From contig NZ_BJXV01000012.1 of the NCBI RefSeq assembly GCF_007991175.1, forward strand, positions 62,001-126,000: a DNA stretch of 64,000 nt, in the 5' to 3' direction. The notes below the pieces were generated by a model. It worked only from the letters and a program-made list of their open reading frames with translations. It made no database searches and was not told where the DNA came from. A program made the translations under genes and the position numbers. Shown one piece after another: positions 1-8,846 of this stretch. This DNA is from Halovibrio variabilis. Lineage in GTDB: Bacteria > Pseudomonadota > Gammaproteobacteria > Pseudomonadales > Halomonadaceae. Position 1 is the stretch's first letter, and each line of letters starts with the position of its first letter.

Positions 1-1
1 G

Positions 2-679
2 GATAAATTCGGCATCCCCCGCCAGCCGGGACTCGCTCCCGCCGCCAATGCCAGGCTCGTGCTCACCGCGCCCTACAATGATCCGCTGGCGGTGCGCGGC
101 CTGGAAGACTTTAGCCATCTATGGCTAACCTTTATATTTCACCAAAGCCCTGAGCGCTGGGCGCCGTTAGTACGCCCACCACGCCTGGGCGGCAACCGTA
201 AGGTCGGCGTGTTTGCCAGCCGTAGCACCCATCGCCCTAATCGGCTGGGATTATCGCTGGTAAAATTAGCCAGCATCGATACCCAACAAGGCATCGCTTT
301 GCAGCTATTGGGCTGCGATTTAGTCAGCGGCACGCCGGTGGTCGATATCAAACCCTACCTACCCTGGGCCGAAGCGCATCCCCACGCTCAGGCTGGCTTT
401 GCCCCTGAGACACCGTCACTCATGGCGGTCACCTTTCATCCAGCGGCACTGGATACGCTCGCCCAGCGCCAGGACAGCGCCACTCTGCTGGCATTAATCG
501 AGCAGGTGCTGAGCCAAGACCCCAGGCCTGCCTACAAGCAGAAAAATACCGCGTCTGATCGCGTTTACGGCGTTCGCTTGCGCGATGTAGACGTTAAATT
601 TCGTCAGCGCCTAAAAAACGAAGCCACCACCTTAGAGGTGGTGGCTATTGAGCCTTTCGCTGCCAATGGGAACGCTTAG
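2..679 (+). CDS. trmO: tRNA (N6-threonylcarbamoyladenosine(37)-N6)-methyltransferase TrmO, 5' partial
   Basis: TsaA/TrmO-family S-adenosylmethionine-dependent enzyme that adds the methyl group of m6t6A37 in ANN-decoding tRNAs. The frame is open to the window edge, and the first codons read [13 protein letters not shown], the conserved N-terminal motif of the family. The GTG near position 59 is therefore internal, and only about 17-20 N-terminal residues lie outside the window (compared from memory with E. coli YaeB). Visible family motifs are [34 protein letters not shown] and [15 protein letters not shown], and near the end DPRPAY. It ends 4 bp inside the 3' end of the convergent purC. Recognition is by motif and is firm. 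Confidence 0.93.
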   Translation, partial: DKFGIPRQPGLAPAANARLVLTAPYNDPLAVRGLEDFSHLWLTFIFHQSPERWAPLVRPPRLGGNRKVGVFASRSTHRPNRLGLSLVKLASIDTQQGIALQLLGCDLVSGTPVVDIKPYLPWAEAHPHAQAGFAPETPSLMAVTFHPAALDTLAQRQDSATLLALIEQVLSQDPRPAYKQKNTASDRVYGVRLRDVDVKFRQRLKNEATTLEVVAIEPFAANGNA

Positions 680-1392
680 CCGGGGAAGGTAATACCCAAA
701 CGGCGGCCCACTTCCTCGTAGGCTTCTATCACGCCGCCCAACCCTTGGCGAAAGCGGTCTTTATCCAGTTTCTCGCGGGTGTTGGCGTCCCATAGACGGC
801 AGCCGTCGGGGGAGAATTCATCGCCCAGCACGACCTCGCCTTTAAAGACGCCAAACTCCAGCTTGTAATCCACCAGCAGCATATCGCCCTCAGCAAACAG
901 CGCTTTGAGGATATGGTTAACCTTAAAGGTTAATAGCTTCATTTTGGCCAGCTGTTCGGGGGTTGCCCAACCAAAGGTCTCCGCCAGCGACTCGTTAATC
1001 ATCGGGTCGCCTTTGTCGTCATTCTTTAAGAACAGCTCGAAGGTAGGCGGGTTGAGCGCTATGCCCTCTTCAACGCCGAGACGCTTGACCAGGCCACCGG
1101 CGGCGATATTGCGCACCACGCACTCTACCGGGATCATCTGCATTTTTTTAACCAGACTTTCCGTATCAGACAGCTGCTTTTCAAAATGAGTGGGAATGCC
1201 CGCTTCCTGGAGCCGCTGCATAATGAAGGCGTTAAAGACGTTATTAACCATTCCCTTGCGCGCCAGCGACTCCACTTTTTTGCCATCGAAGGCGCTGGTG
1301 TCATCGCGAAAATTGAGCACCAACAAATCCGCATCGTCGGTGGTATACACAGATTTCGCCTTACCGGCGTAGAGTTCTTGGCGCTTTTCCAT
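676..1392 (-). CDS. purC: Phosphoribosylaminoimidazole-succinocarboxamide synthase (SAICAR synthetase)
   Basis: Catalyses the ATP-dependent joining of aspartate to CAIR in cytosolic purine synthesis. The protein is 238 aa, close to the roughly 237 aa of the E. coli enzyme. It begins with [16 protein letters not shown] and carries the nucleotide-binding N-terminal segment and the conserved [16 protein letters not shown] and DYKLEFG segments. The frame can be read 21 bp further upstream. I chose the ATG at 1392 because it sits behind a GGAG and matches family N-termini. Last gene of a dapA-bamC-purC cluster, an order also found in E. coli and Pseudomonas. The bamC stop is only 33 bp upstream, so co-transcription is likely. 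Confidence 0.97.
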   Translation of the reverse strand: MEKRQELYAGKAKSVYTTDDADLLVLNFRDDTSAFDGKKVESLARKGMVNNVFNAFIMQRLQEAGIPTHFEKQLSDTESLVKKMQMIPVECVVRNIAAGGLVKRLGVEEGIALNPPTFELFLKNDDKGDPMINESLAETFGWATPEQLAKMKLLTFKVNHILKALFAEGDMLLVDYKLEFGVFKGEVVLGDEFSPDGCRLWDANTREKLDKDRFRQGLGGVIEAYEEVGRRLGITFPG

Positions 1393-1425
1393 GGGGACTC
1401 CGTAAGGGATCAAAAAATCAACAAA

Positions 1426-2409
1426 TTAACGTAAATAGCCGGAGACACGCTCAAGCAGCTCGCGCTGATCATCGGCGCTGAATGCCCGCTCGCTGGCATT
1501 AATGGCGCGCAAAATCGTCTCGTCGCCGTTGCTCTCTAAGGCAAGCAGGATCTCTTGAGATACCTTGCGAACATCCGCGCTGAAAATGATCTGCAGCGGG
1601 TTACGGTTGCGCTCAGTTTCGGTCATATATTCAACCAGGAACTCGTGAGCACTGGGGTCGGCGGCAAGCAAGTCACGCTGACCTTCCTGGCTAAAATCGA
1701 GCTCAAGGTAGTGATTCAACTCAGCCCATACGCGATCAATCGGCTGCGGTATCACCACTTCCCACTCGTCGCCCTGCTGGCGAACCTGCATCGTTTGCTC
1801 ATTGGTAAGGCGCTGAGCGGTCCAGGAAGAGGATAGGCTGGCAGACGCACTGCGCGCACTCAGGTGGCTTTCCAGCGCATCCAGGCAGCTAGCCAGGGTT
1901 TGTCCGCCGCGCAGGCAGCGTACTTCGCTGCTGCCTGCGCGCAATGCACTTTGTAAGCGTATCTCCGCCTGGGGCGTGATGATAACGCCCTGGGAAGCGC
2001 TACTCTGTTGTACGTTCAACTGGCGGCTGCGCACAAACTCTTCAAGCTGCGGCCAAACCGTACCGGTGTCGGCAGCCACCACTAGCCAGGTGCGATCACC
2101 GACTTCACGACGCTCAACGTAATCAGGCTCTAAACCGCTGCCAATCGCAAGCGACTGGGGCGGACGAATCTCTGCCGCTTCGTCAAGCCGTTCCCCTTGG
2201 GTGGCGGCTTGAGGAACCGGCAGCGCATCGCGGTAGCGTTGGGCATTGCGGGTCTCTGGCAACACCAAAGGCGGGGCAGGCGTGGCCTTGGTATAGTCCA
2301 AATTACGGTCGTCGTAAAAGCCCTCCCGGGCGCAACCAGAGAGCGCCACAGCTGCGGCGAGGGCCAGCGGAATCAATTTAAGCGCACGTTTTTCAAGCAC
2401 AGAGCTCAT
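1426..2409 (-). CDS. bamC: Outer membrane assembly lipoprotein BamC
   Basis: Lipoprotein subunit of the BAM complex, which inserts beta-barrel proteins into the outer membrane. The 327-aa product starts with a basic N-terminus, a hydrophobic stretch and the lipobox LSGC (acylated Cys26 counted from ATG 2409). After it comes the unstructured proline-rich linker typical of BamC, then two helix-grip domains (for example DRTWLVVAADTGTVWPQLEEF). It is slightly shorter than E. coli BamC. The ATG at 2409 has AAGGTGG just upstream; a TTG one codon earlier is less likely. It lies between dapA and purC, the classical nlpB position. Cytoplasmic synthesis, then lipoprotein export by inference. Confidence 0.93.
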   Translation of the reverse strand: MSSVLEKRALKLIPLALAAAVALSGCAREGFYDDRNLDYTKATPAPPLVLPETRNAQRYRDALPVPQAATQGERLDEAAEIRPPQSLAIGSGLEPDYVERREVGDRTWLVVAADTGTVWPQLEEFVRSRQLNVQQSSASQGVIITPQAEIRLQSALRAGSSEVRCLRGGQTLASCLDALESHLSARSASASLSSSWTAQRLTNEQTMQVRQQGDEWEVVIPQPIDRVWAELNHYLELDFSQEGQRDLLAADPSAHEFLVEYMTETERNRNPLQIIFSADVRKVSQEILLALESNGDETILRAINASERAFSADDQRELLERVSGYLR

Positions 2410-2486
2410 CAAGCCACCTTAAGTCAACAAATCAGATACCCAGCTCAGCGATGCGTGAACTGGGTAACAAAGGGTATGGCGCCGGG

Positions 2487-3371
2487 CTACTCCTCGACGA
2501 CGCCCGCCAGCTGCAGCGCTTCGCTGACCGTGGCGTGGTATTTCTCCGACAACCAGGTTAGCGGGAGACGAATACCAGCATCGGCATAGCCCATACGATG
2601 CAGCGCCCACTTCACGGGGATAGGGTTCGACTCTATTCCCAAGTTGGTATGCAGCGGCATCAAGCGCGTATTAATCTGGTGCGCCCTGTCAGAATCACCG
2701 GCCACGGCAGCCGCGCACAGGTCGTGCATCGCCTGGGGGGCAACGTTCGCCGTTACCGAGATATCGCCGTGGCCCCCCATCAACATAAAGTCGCAGGCAG
2801 TCGCATCGTCGCCGGAGTAGAGCATAAAACCGCTGCCCTTTAGGCGGGTAATTAGATCTTCCGCACGCTCCAGGTTCCCTGTAGCGTCTTTTAAACCAAT
2901 GATGTTTTCGACGTCGGCCAAGCGTAGGACGGTTTCGTTGTATAAGTCGGAGCAGGTACGGCCCGGGACGTTATACAAAATGATCGGCAGTTTGCTGCCC
3001 TCGGCGACCGCTTTAAAGTGCTGATACAACCCTTCTTGGGTCGGTTTATTGTAATAAGGGCAAACTGACAAGCAGTAGTCGGCCCCTACGTCGCCCGCGT
3101 AGCGCGCCAGCTCAACCGCCTCTGACGTGGCGTTGGCCCCGGTGCCCGCGATGACGGGAATGCGACCATTCACTTCTTCAACCACGCTGCGAATCACGTC
3201 AAAGTGCTCCGCAAAAGACATGGTGGTAGGTTCGCCCGTGGTGCCCGCAGCTACAATGGCATCGGTGCCATTGTCGAGATGGAAGTTCACCAGACGACGA
3301 AGCGCCTCCCAGTCGATGTCGCCATTGACCTTCATAGGCGTCGCCAGGGCGACGATGCTGCCTGTGATCAT
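2487..3371 (-). CDS. dapA: 4-hydroxy-tetrahydrodipicolinate synthase
   Basis: Condenses pyruvate with aspartate semialdehyde, the first committed step to meso-diaminopimelate and lysine. The 294-aa product keeps all expected catalytic residues at E. coli numbering: Thr44-Thr45 in AAGTTGE, Tyr107 in CPYYNKP, Tyr133 and Arg138 in LYNVPGR, and the Schiff-base Lys161 in [10 protein letters not shown]. The frame extends six codons further, but the ATG at 3371 has AGGAA at good spacing and gives the usual [13 protein letters not shown] start. First gene of the dapA-bamC-purC cluster. In E. coli and Pseudomonas gcvR lies next to dapA; here it is absent. Confidence 0.98.
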   Translation of the reverse strand: MITGSIVALATPMKVNGDIDWEALRRLVNFHLDNGTDAIVAAGTTGEPTTMSFAEHFDVIRSVVEEVNGRIPVIAGTGANATSEAVELARYAGDVGADYCLSVCPYYNKPTQEGLYQHFKAVAEGSKLPIILYNVPGRTCSDLYNETVLRLADVENIIGLKDATGNLERAEDLITRLKGSGFMLYSGDDATACDFMLMGGHGDISVTANVAPQAMHDLCAAAVAGDSDRAHQINTRLMPLHTNLGIESNPIPVKWALHRMGYADAGIRLPLTWLSEKYHATVSEALQLAGVVEE

Positions 3372-3550
3372 CCGTTTATTCCTCACCAACCAAAGTGTGA
3401 TATCAACTATTTATATGTTTACCCAAACCGAGCGCTGAGACGCTACATGGCATTAAGCGCCTTCATCGCCACGGGGGCAAATGGTACTCAGGCGATTCGA
3501 GCCTGTACAGCGTAAAGCGCTGTGAGTTTGCCGTCACGCTGTTTTGGGCT

Positions 3551-3579
3551 TTGACAACGCCACCCGGCTTGCGTGTAAT
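3551..3579 (+). promoter_or_regulatory. Candidate sigma70 promoter of bcp
   Basis: TTGACA at 3551-3556, a 17-bp spacer and TGTAAT at 3574-3579: a consensus -35 and a near-consensus -10 at ideal spacing, about 45 bp before the bcp start. It lies in the 253-bp dapA-bcp divergent gap, where I see no other gene. Confidence 0.7.
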
Positions 3580-3624
3580 CACCCAACACTCAACCTTAAC
3601 ACCCTCTCCCAATAAGGAAGTCTT

Positions 3625-4101
3625 ATGTCTGTTGAAATTGGTCAACCCGTTGCTGATTTTTCCGCCCCGGCCACCGGTGACACCACCGTGACGCTGTCAG
3701 ACCTGCGCGGCCAACAAGTCGTGGTGTACTTTTACCCCAAGGCCAGTACGCCCGGCTGTACCACCGAAGGGGGTGATTTCCGCGACCGCAAGCCCGCTTT
3801 CGATGCCGCCAACACGGTGATTCTTGGCGTCTCCCGGGATGGCCTACGTGCCCAGGAGAACTTTAAAGCCAAGCAGGCTTTCAATTTCGAGCTGATCTCT
3901 GACAAAGACGAAACCGTCTGCTCGCTCTTCGACGTCATCAAAACCAAGCAAATGTACGGTAAAGAACATCAGGGTATCGAGCGCAGCACTTTCCTAATCG
4001 ATAAAAACGGCAAGTTAGCCAAAGAATGGCGTGGCGTAAAAGTGCCAGGCCACGTTGACGAAGTACTCGCCGCCGCTGAACAACTTAACGCTGCCAGCTA
4101 A
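3625..4101 (+). CDS. bcp: Thioredoxin-dependent peroxiredoxin, Bcp/PrxQ family
   Basis: Cytosolic peroxidase that reduces H2O2 and organic hydroperoxides. The 158-aa product has the thioredoxin-fold motif YFYPKASTPGCTTE with the peroxidatic Cys45. The resolving Cys found five residues later in E. coli Bcp is replaced by Gly. The only other cysteine is Cys99 (DETVCSLFD), so this is either a 1-Cys enzyme or one that resolves through another cysteine. The start has AAGGAAG upstream. It is followed by an inverted repeat shared with convergent perM. Family assignment is firm; the mechanism is inferred. Confidence 0.95.
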   Translation: MSVEIGQPVADFSAPATGDTTVTLSDLRGQQVVVYFYPKASTPGCTTEGGDFRDRKPAFDAANTVILGVSRDGLRAQENFKAKQAFNFELISDKDETVCSLFDVIKTKQMYGKEHQGIERSTFLIDKNGKLAKEWRGVKVPGHVDEVLAAAEQLNAAS

Positions 4102-4109
4102 CCCTTTAT

Positions 4110-4138
4110 GCCCGCGCTGGTGGTGACGCAGCGCGGGC
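4110..4138. terminator. Hairpin between convergent bcp and perM
   Basis: Perfect 9-bp inverted repeat GCCCGCGCT (4110-4118) / AGCGCGGGC (4130-4138) in the 50 bp between the two stops. There is no clear T-run on either side, so it is a probable but not canonical bidirectional terminator. Confidence 0.45.
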
Positions 4139-4151
4139 GATGAATGCGCGG

Positions 4152-5258
4152 CTACTCACACTCGTCGGCCGTGGCTTGCAAGGCCCGCTTCTCTTGCCGC
4201 TCATGAATACCCCGCGGCCATGCGTAAATCAGAGCTTTTAAAAGCGTGGCCAAGGGTATCGCGAAGAAAATCCCCCAAAAGCCCCAAATACCGCCAAAGA
4301 ACAGCACCGCGACAATAACCGACACCGGGTGAATATTATTGGTTTCGGAGAATAAAACCGGCGCTAATACATTGCCATCCAGCGCCTGGATCACACCGTA
4401 AGCTACTAAAATATAAACGAATTCATCGCTAAGGCCAACGTGGAACCCGGCCACGGCAGCAACGGGCAACGTTGCCACCGCCGCCCCTATATAAGGCACC
4501 AGCACCGAAAAACCCACCAAAACCGCCAGCAGCGCCGTATACGGCAAACCAAAGAAGGCAAAGGTGAAGAACGCTACCGTACCGACGATGATAATTTCAA
4601 TGAATTTACCGCGGATGTAGTTGGCAATCTGATTGTCCATCTCGCGCCAAATCCGCGCTAAAAGCGTACGCTTTTGGGGTAGCAGCGAGAGCATAAAACC
4701 AACCAGCACGTCACGATCTTTGAGCATAAAAAAGACCAGGATCGGCACCAGCACCAAATAAATAATCAGCGCCATGATATTACCCAACGAGGCCAGCGAC
4801 AGCGTTAAGGCACGCTGGCCTAACTGGCTAATCTCGCGGCTCGCCACGCCGATCCAGCTTTGCATTTGGTCCGGTGTAATGATGTTCGGATAGCGCGCTT
4901 GCAGCTCATCCAGCCACCCCTGCCCGCTGGCAAACATACGTGGCGTTTCCTGCACCAGCCCCACCATTTGATTCCAAATCAGCGGCATCAAAATAAAGGC
5001 TAGCGTTAGCAACACACTGATAAACGCTAAAAATACGATAATCACCGCAAGCAGGTGCGGCAGGCCTCGCCGTGTTAGCGCCCCCACGACACCTTGGAGC
5101 AGAAACGCAATCACCAGGGCGGTAAAAAACGGCGCCAACATACGCCCAAATAAGATAATGCCCGCAAAGCCTGCCACCAGCACGACCAACAAAATGAGCG
5201 CCTCCTCATCCGAGAAGTAACGCTCGACCCAGCTTCTAAGAATCGTGCGCAGGGTCAT
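4152..5258 (-). CDS. perM: AI-2E/PerM family membrane permease
   Basis: Polytopic inner-membrane protein of 368 aa. It shows the family pattern: N-terminal hydrophobic hairpins, a long amphipathic central segment (about residues 95-150), then further membrane segments including the conserved GFSVLVPYIGAAVATLP and VLFFGGIWGFWGIFFAIPLATLLKAL. Members include E. coli PerM/YfgO and TqsA, proposed to export small molecules; the substrate here is unknown. The ATG overlaps the stop of the TusA-like gene by 4 bp (ATGA), so translational coupling is likely. The pair has the same order in Pseudomonas. Confidence 0.88.
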   Translation of the reverse strand: MTLRTILRSWVERYFSDEEALILLVVLVAGFAGIILFGRMLAPFFTALVIAFLLQGVVGALTRRGLPHLLAVIIVFLAFISVLLTLAFILMPLIWNQMVGLVQETPRMFASGQGWLDELQARYPNIITPDQMQSWIGVASREISQLGQRALTLSLASLGNIMALIIYLVLVPILVFFMLKDRDVLVGFMLSLLPQKRTLLARIWREMDNQIANYIRGKFIEIIIVGTVAFFTFAFFGLPYTALLAVLVGFSVLVPYIGAAVATLPVAAVAGFHVGLSDEFVYILVAYGVIQALDGNVLAPVLFSETNNIHPVSVIVAVLFFGGIWGFWGIFFAIPLATLLKALIYAWPRGIHERQEKRALQATADECE

Positions 5259-5533
5259 GGGCGCGAATCCCCGGCTTTACGAATCCAGTAAATATACACA
5301 TTATCGTGCTGTTCGCGACCTTCCAGCGTGTGCGCACTCTGCTCGGTAAACGACGCCATATCGCGCCACGACCCCGCGTCAGTTGAGCGTATCTCAAGCA
5401 GTTGCCCAACCGCCAAGCCAGCCAAAGCCTGCTTGGCTTTTAACAAGGGCAACGGGCAGTGCAGGCCGCTCGCATCAAGTACCGTATCAGGCTGAAAGCC
5501 CCCAGCTTGCTCAGACCGTCTTTGTTCAGACAT
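5255..5533 (-). CDS. TusA/SirA-family sulfur-carrier-like protein
   Basis: Small cytosolic protein (92 aa) with the family hallmark GLHCPLPLLKAKQAL, in which the Cys of CPxP carries a persulfide in characterised members. It is not the canonical tusA. Its place between perM and bepA matches P. aeruginosa PA1006, a persulfide-modified protein linked to molybdenum homeostasis. Equivalence of function is inferred from synteny and motif only. The ATG at 5533 is preferred because AGGGAG precedes it; an upstream GTG adds two codons. It overlaps perM by 4 bp. Confidence 0.87.
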   Translation of the reverse strand: MSEQRRSEQAGGFQPDTVLDASGLHCPLPLLKAKQALAGLAVGQLLEIRSTDAGSWRDMASFTEQSAHTLEGREQHDNVYIYWIRKAGDSRP

Positions 5534-5705
5534 AGCCACTCCCTCAAAATGCCCTGCCTGTTCATGGCATGGATTTATAAATGGTGTTACATAAACGGAT
5601 TACATAAACTGATTATTCAGCGATTGTTTTCACGAGGCCGTCGATTTAACGGCACTTCTGGGCCGTAATCAATGTCGTAGCCTAGCGACCACCTGTGAGG
5701 ATGTT

Positions 5706-7169
5706 ATGCCGACACTTCGTTCCGCTTACCCAGGCTGGCTGTGCGCGTTTGCGTTTGCCTGCGCCAGCCTACTGTTTAGCCCGCCAAGCATCGCCACCAA
5801 TGCTGACGGCCTGCCCAGCCTGGGGGCCACTTCCACATCTGTCAGCAATGAAGAGTATCGCCTAGGCCGCGCGTGGTTACGCCAGTTTCGTGCTCAAGCT
5901 CCCCAGTGGCAAGACCCGATTGTAAGCGATTACCTGGAAAGCCTTATTGCCCGCCTCGCACCGCATAGCCAAATAGATAATCTGCGCACAGCCACTGTGA
6001 TGGTCGACAACCGTTCGCTGAACGCCTTTGCCGTTCCTGGCGGCATCGTTGGTATTAACTCAGGGCTATTTGCATTCGCCGAAGATGAAGGGGCCTTTGT
6101 ATCGGTCTTAGCGCACGAATTAGGCCACCTTTCTCAACGCCACTATGCCCGGCGCAGCGCACGCGCGGCACAAACCCAGCTGCCCGCCATGGCGGGCATG
6201 TTAGCCGGCATGCTGATTGCCGCAAGTGGCGGCGGTGACGCGGGTATAGCCGCGGCCATGGGCTCCCAAGCCGCGTTGATTCAGGACCAGCTCAGCTACT
6301 CGCGACTGTTTGAGCAAGAAGCCGACAACATCGGCCTGCAAGCCATGGCTGATGCAGGCTACGACCCCGACGCCATGGTGCGCATGTTTGCATCGATGCA
6401 GCGCATGGCCCGTCTGCAGGGCGACACGCCGCCTGAGTTCCTGCTCACCCACCCGGTCACCGACAGCCGTTTAACGGCGGCGCAGGATCGCGCCGCCCAG
6501 CTTCAAGTTGCCGATGCTTACACGAGCGACACGCTTTACGACATGATGCGCGCCCGTGCGCTGCTGAGCATCAATACCAACACACCGCAACAAGCCACCT
6601 CACGCCTTGCCCAGGAAGGCGCCGAACAAACCGCTCAGGACTACTTAGCCGCGCTGATTGATGCACGCAACGGCCAAACCGACAGTGCCCTGCAGCGCTT
6701 GGATCAGCTCGCCCGCGAACAGCCCGACTTTGCCGTGCTGCCCGCCTCTGCAGCGAGCGTCGCACTGAAAGCCGGCCGCTACAACGAGGCCATCCAGCGC
6801 AGCCAGCGACTGCTGCGGTTTATGCCCAACTATCTGCCGGCTCAGCTACTAATGGCCGAAGCGCAGCTTCAGCGCGACCCTCAGGCGGCTTACGACCTAT
6901 TGCGCGACGTCACCGCTCAGTATCCGGAAAACCCTCAAGGATTTAACCTGTTGGCTGAAGCAGCCGGCCGCAGCGGACACGACAGCTGGGGCCACTTAGC
7001 GCGGGCCGAGCATCTTCAACTAACCGGCCGCGTCGATCGCGGCATTCGCCAGCTGTCTATCGCGCGGGAGGCGGCCGAGCGTGAAGGCAACACCCAGGCG
7101 CTGGCGCGTATCGAGCAGCGTAAAGAGGCCTTTATTGACTACCGCGAGGCGCTGGAAGATTTTAATTAA
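5706..7169 (+). CDS. bepA: Periplasmic M48 metalloprotease/chaperone BepA
   Basis: Quality-control protease and chaperone for outer-membrane proteins, including LptD in E. coli. The 487-aa product starts with a signal-peptide-like segment (about residues 1-30). It has the zinc motif HELGH (His137, Glu138, His141) and the third-ligand motif FEQEAD (Glu205). The later FLLTHPVTDSRL contains the His of the switch described for E. coli BepA. The C-terminal half is TPR-like with repeated Ala/Leu/Tyr helices. It is divergent from the TusA-like/perM pair and convergent with nadA, as in Pseudomonas. Confidence 0.94.
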   Translation: MPTLRSAYPGWLCAFAFACASLLFSPPSIATNADGLPSLGATSTSVSNEEYRLGRAWLRQFRAQAPQWQDPIVSDYLESLIARLAPHSQIDNLRTATVMVDNRSLNAFAVPGGIVGINSGLFAFAEDEGAFVSVLAHELGHLSQRHYARRSARAAQTQLPAMAGMLAGMLIAASGGGDAGIAAAMGSQAALIQDQLSYSRLFEQEADNIGLQAMADAGYDPDAMVRMFASMQRMARLQGDTPPEFLLTHPVTDSRLTAAQDRAAQLQVADAYTSDTLYDMMRARALLSINTNTPQQATSRLAQEGAEQTAQDYLAALIDARNGQTDSALQRLDQLAREQPDFAVLPASAASVALKAGRYNEAIQRSQRLLRFMPNYLPAQLLMAEAQLQRDPQAAYDLLRDVTAQYPENPQGFNLLAEAAGRSGHDSWGHLARAEHLQLTGRVDRGIRQLSIAREAAEREGNTQALARIEQRKEAFIDYREALEDFN

Positions 7170-7189
7170 CGCTGAACGGCAAGCCTAAC

Positions 7190-7222
7190 AACGCCCGCAC
7201 CGCAAAACGGCCGGGCGTTTTT
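7190..7222. terminator. Rho-independent terminator after bepA
   Basis: Stem AACGCCCG (7190-7197) / CGGGCGTT (7212-7219) followed by TTTTT on the plus strand. It lies between the convergent bepA and nadA stops; on the minus strand it is followed by TTGTT and may serve nadA as well. Confidence 0.75.
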
Positions 7223-7233
7223 CCGCCCGCGTG

Positions 7234-8262
7234 TTAGGCGTTAAAATTAAGCATCCGCTCAAGCGGTTTTAAGGCTTTTAGGCGCAGCGCTTCCTCCACC
7301 TGAATTTCGCCGCTGCCTTCGCGCAAGGCGCCCGCCAGATTGTCTAGGGCGTTCATGGCCATCCACGGGCAGTGCGCACAGCTGCGGCAGGTAGCCCCGT
7401 TACCCGCGGTTGGTGCCTCAAACAGCGTTTTATCGGGCACTGCCTGCTGCATCTTGAAAAAGATGCCCCGATCCGTCGCCACAATCAGCTTATCGTTAGG
7501 CAGCGCTTTGGCCGCCTTGATCAACTGCGAGGTTGAGCCTGCCACATCAGCCAGCCTTACCACCGGCTCGGGGGATTCGGGATGCACCAGCACCGCCGCG
7601 TCCGGGTAAAGACGCTTTAAATCCTCAACGCCTTTGGCCTTAAACTCTTCATGGACGATGCAGGCGCCGTCCCACATCAACATATCGGCGCCGGTTTTGT
7701 TCTGAATGTAGCCACCTAAATGCTTATCAGGGGCCCACAGAATTTTCTCGCCTTTTGCCTGCAGGTGTTCAATCACCTCGACGGCAATCGACGAGGTCAC
7801 CACCCAATCCGCGCGCGCTTTAACTGCGGCAGAGGTATTGGCGTAGACCACCACGGTGCGATCAGGATGCGCATCGCAGAAAGCACTGAACGCGTCGGCC
7901 GGGCAGCCAATATCCAGCGAGCAGGTGGCCTCCAAGGTGGGCATCAGCACGCGCTTTTCGGGCGAGAGTATCTTGGCAGTTTCACCCATAAAACGAACAC
8001 CGGCGACCACCAGAGTGGTGGCATCGTGGCGGGCACCAAAGCGCGCCATCTCTAGCGAGTCGGCGACACAGCCACCGGTCTCTTCCGCTAGCTGCTGAAT
8101 CGCGTCGTCGGTGTAGTAATGGGCCACCAATACGGCATTATGGGCTTTCAACAGCCGCTTAATGTCGTCAACCCGGGCCTGATCTTCCGCGGGTATCCGG
8201 GTCGGGCAGTATGCAACGGGCAGCGGCGTATCAAACGCTGCTTGAGTAGTCATCATAGTCAT
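7234..8262 (-). CDS. nadA: Quinolinate synthase A
   Basis: Iron-sulfur enzyme that condenses iminoaspartate with dihydroxyacetone phosphate to quinolinate in de novo NAD synthesis. The product is about 342 aa, close to the E. coli length. It shows the three cluster cysteine regions: [24 protein letters not shown], and [13 protein letters not shown] near the C-terminus. VAHYYTDD and [15 protein letters not shown] are further family motifs. The start is uncertain: in-frame ATGs at 8262, 8256 and 8253 and a GTG at 8274 all lack a well-placed ribosome site. I use 8262. No nadB or nadC is adjacent. Confidence 0.96.
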   Translation of the reverse strand: MTMMTTQAAFDTPLPVAYCPTRIPAEDQARVDDIKRLLKAHNAVLVAHYYTDDAIQQLAEETGGCVADSLEMARFGARHDATTLVVAGVRFMGETAKILSPEKRVLMPTLEATCSLDIGCPADAFSAFCDAHPDRTVVVYANTSAAVKARADWVVTSSIAVEVIEHLQAKGEKILWAPDKHLGGYIQNKTGADMLMWDGACIVHEEFKAKGVEDLKRLYPDAAVLVHPESPEPVVRLADVAGSTSQLIKAAKALPNDKLIVATDRGIFFKMQQAVPDKTLFEAPTAGNGATCRSCAHCPWMAMNALDNLAGALREGSGEIQVEEALRLKALKPLERMLNFNA

Positions 8263-8542
8263 CGTGTCTACCACTGTGACGAACAGGGAATCCCCCTGTT
8301 AAACACTGGGTCACGGCATCGGCACAAATGGCAGTGCCAATGCCGCTCGCTTGCGCGGTGGGCCGCTGCGTCTCTCGCGATGGCCTACCGCTTATCGGCA
8401 CGGTTACTGGCTAAGCGTTACCGACGTTCAATCTCTGCTTAAAGGGCGATATTAACCCTAGCCGCTTAGATCATTGTGGTGGGAAATGGTTGCCGACTGC
8501 AAACAGATTGTCGCCCCAAAAGGATTTTCACACGCACAGCAA
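8263..8542 (-). other. nadA leader and intergenic region with two inverted repeats
   Basis: About 280 bp with no credible ORF. Near the gene is AACAGGG (8282-8288) / CCCTGTT (8294-8300), a 19-bp palindrome whose minus strand contains AGGGGGA. Farther up is an imperfect 11-bp stem at 8315-8325/8334-8344 with an 8-nt loop. Either could be an mRNA leader hairpin or a protein-binding site for NAD-pathway control. I do not recognise a known NAD riboswitch or the E. coli NadR box here. Confidence 0.35.
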
Positions 8543-8574
8543 AACGCCCTTGGCAGCAAACTGCCAAGGGCGTT
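8543..8574 (-). terminator. Rho-independent terminator of tRNA-Lys
   Basis: Perfect 14-bp stem AACGCCCTTGGCAG (8543-8556) / CTGCCAAGGGCGTT (8561-8574) with a 4-nt loop. On the minus strand it ends in a T-run, and it starts 6 nt after the tRNA CCA end. Confidence 0.88.
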
Positions 8575-8579
8575 GAATT

Positions 8580-8655
8580 TGGTGGGTCGTGCAGGATTCG
8601 AACCTGCGACCAATTGATTAAAAGTCAACTGCTCTACCAACTGAGCTAACGACCC
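8580..8655 (-). tRNA. tRNA-Lys (anticodon UUU)
   Basis: A 76-nt cloverleaf with encoded CCA. The acceptor is GGGTCGT/ACGACCC, the D-arm GCTC...GAGC, the anticodon arm GTTGA-CTTTTAA-TCAAT with TTT in the loop, and the T-arm GCAGG-TTCGAAT-CCTGC. It is a single-gene transcription unit: promoter at 8672-8700 and terminator at 8543-8574 frame it. It decodes AAA/AAG. Confidence 0.97.
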
Positions 8656-8671
8656 GCCTGAACGGATGCAT

Positions 8672-8700
8672 ATACTACTCGCGCGCCCTTTTGAGAGCAA
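8672..8700 (-). promoter_or_regulatory. Promoter of tRNA-Lys
   Basis: On the minus strand TTGCTC (-35, 8695-8700) and TAGTAT (-10, 8672-8677) are exactly 17 bp apart. The -10 ends 16 nt before the mature tRNA 5' end. The hexamers are imperfect but spacing and position fit well. Confidence 0.6.
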
Positions 8701-8846
8701 GTGTTTTTTATCTTGAATCTACAACCACTTGGCTTCATAGCAGCAACCATGAGCCGTTGACGCGCCTAAATAGTGCCTTGCTCACCGATCAGGCATTTTT
8801 ACCTTCACAGGCAAATAATCGTCGTCAGGCGCGTCTCACCCTTTTT

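Noticed and set aside
8263-8542. NAD+-I riboswitch in the nadA leader
   Set aside because: The stems do not show the tandem conserved loops of that motif as I know it, and it is reported from other phyla.
8458-8700. 80-aa minus-strand ORF with LAQLVEQLTFNQLVAGSNPARPT
   Set aside because: It is the translation of the tRNA-Lys gene and its terminator; this peptide pattern is the well-known shadow of tRNA genes.
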